A DNA stretch of 64,000 nt from Pseudeuparius sepicola (taxonomy: Eukaryota; Arthropoda; Insecta; Coleoptera; Anthribidae): contig OY987298.1 of NCBI GenBank assembly GCA_963920635.1, forward strand, positions 62,601,949 through 62,665,948. The letters run 5' to 3'. Both the position numbers and the translations under genes were made by a program. Shown in pieces: positions 63,801 to 64,000 of this stretch; positions within the stretch are counted from its first letter, which is position 1; each line of letters starts with the position of its first letter. The notes under the pieces are model-generated. The model did not search any database. It saw only the letters and a program-made list of their open reading frames with translations, and had not been told where the DNA came from.

Positions 63801-64000
63801 CTTTATATTATTTGAAATGATACCTCGAATGGAATGAAAAGTTTGAAATGTATTTTATCTTCACTAGAAACTTTAAGATTGAAATATTGACACGTGGATA
63901 TCCAAGACAATATATGATAAGACTGAAATAACCTTTTCATTCAAGATCTCTAATCTTATTATTTATTTAATAATACATGAATAAATAAATGGGCACTAAC
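60830..64000. other. Unassigned terminal 3 kb
   Basis: AT-rich, no supported gene. At 63530-63640 short words (GCAGGTAGGTATTGCA, TAATGCATG) repeat locally, and 63270-63470 has a GTGTCACC/GACACC-rich stretch. If the PACS N-terminal exons lie further right, this is part of their intron. Confidence 0.45.

Noticed and set aside
1..64000. CRISPR arrays, rRNA or tRNA genes
   Set aside because: No regular repeat-spacer array, no rRNA core sequence and no convincing tRNA cloverleaf with A and B boxes were seen; the window is eukaryotic.
47659..64000. N-terminal PACS exons upstream of exon a
   Set aside because: I looked for the conserved YPHFLKR and ILG(Y/F)KTLA segments on the minus strand and found none; probably beyond the right edge.

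Overview
The window is eukaryotic, AT-rich and intron-bearing, and looks like an insect. It holds no bacterial operons. Its one host gene is a PACS (phosphofurin acidic cluster sorting protein; Drosophila relative KrT95D) homologue, and almost everything else is transposable-element (TE) sequence of families common in insects: a Dong/R4-type non-LTR element in TAA repeats, BEL/Pao, Tigger/pogo, P-like THAP, hAT, PIF/Harbinger, Crypton, Tc1, and Jockey- and LOA/R1-like reverse transcriptases. I cannot fix the insect order from sequence alone.

PACS lies on the minus strand. Eleven coding exons between 47658 and 6876 keep a continuous reading frame across every junction (about 603 codons). The N-terminal cargo-binding exons (expected to the right) and the last C-terminal exon (expected to the left) were not found. 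Ten introns are seen: five are short (54-170 bp), and five are long (2.0, 3.0, 3.3, 5.9 and 24.3 kb) and filled with mobile DNA.

Layout. 1-4.5 kb: head-to-tail array of a Dong-like element separated by (ATT)n, including one copy with an uninterrupted ~1.1-1.2 kaa reading frame. 5.5-6.6 kb: broken non-LTR reverse transcriptase ending in a foldback repeat. 6.9 kb: the isolated 3'-most PACS exon seen. 7.0-31.3 kb: the 24.3-kb intron, holding a THAP-like fragment, a BEL/Pao element with both LTRs (8.4-15.1 kb), a Tigger remnant split by another insertion (16.5-19.1 kb), a 6.1-kb P-like element with terminal inverted repeats (TIRs) and a 7-bp target-site duplication (TSD) that contains several large palindromes (19.6-25.7 kb), a palindrome-rich block (28.2-29.1 kb) and a small MITE with an 8-bp TSD. 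31.3-47.7 kb: the other ten PACS exons with repeats in their introns, notably a 1.3-kb hAT-type element made of GATC-rich repeats (44.4-45.8 kb). 47.7-64 kb: Jockey-like RT, another Dong-like copy, a Crypton-like tyrosine recombinase, a large foldback MITE, Tc1, LOA/R1-like, PIF/Harbinger, P-transposase C-terminal and Jockey fragments; the last ~3 kb has no recognisable gene.

The mobile elements do not form a pathway. The biology here is one conserved trafficking gene whose introns have become a nest of successive insertions, several datable relative to each other by nesting.
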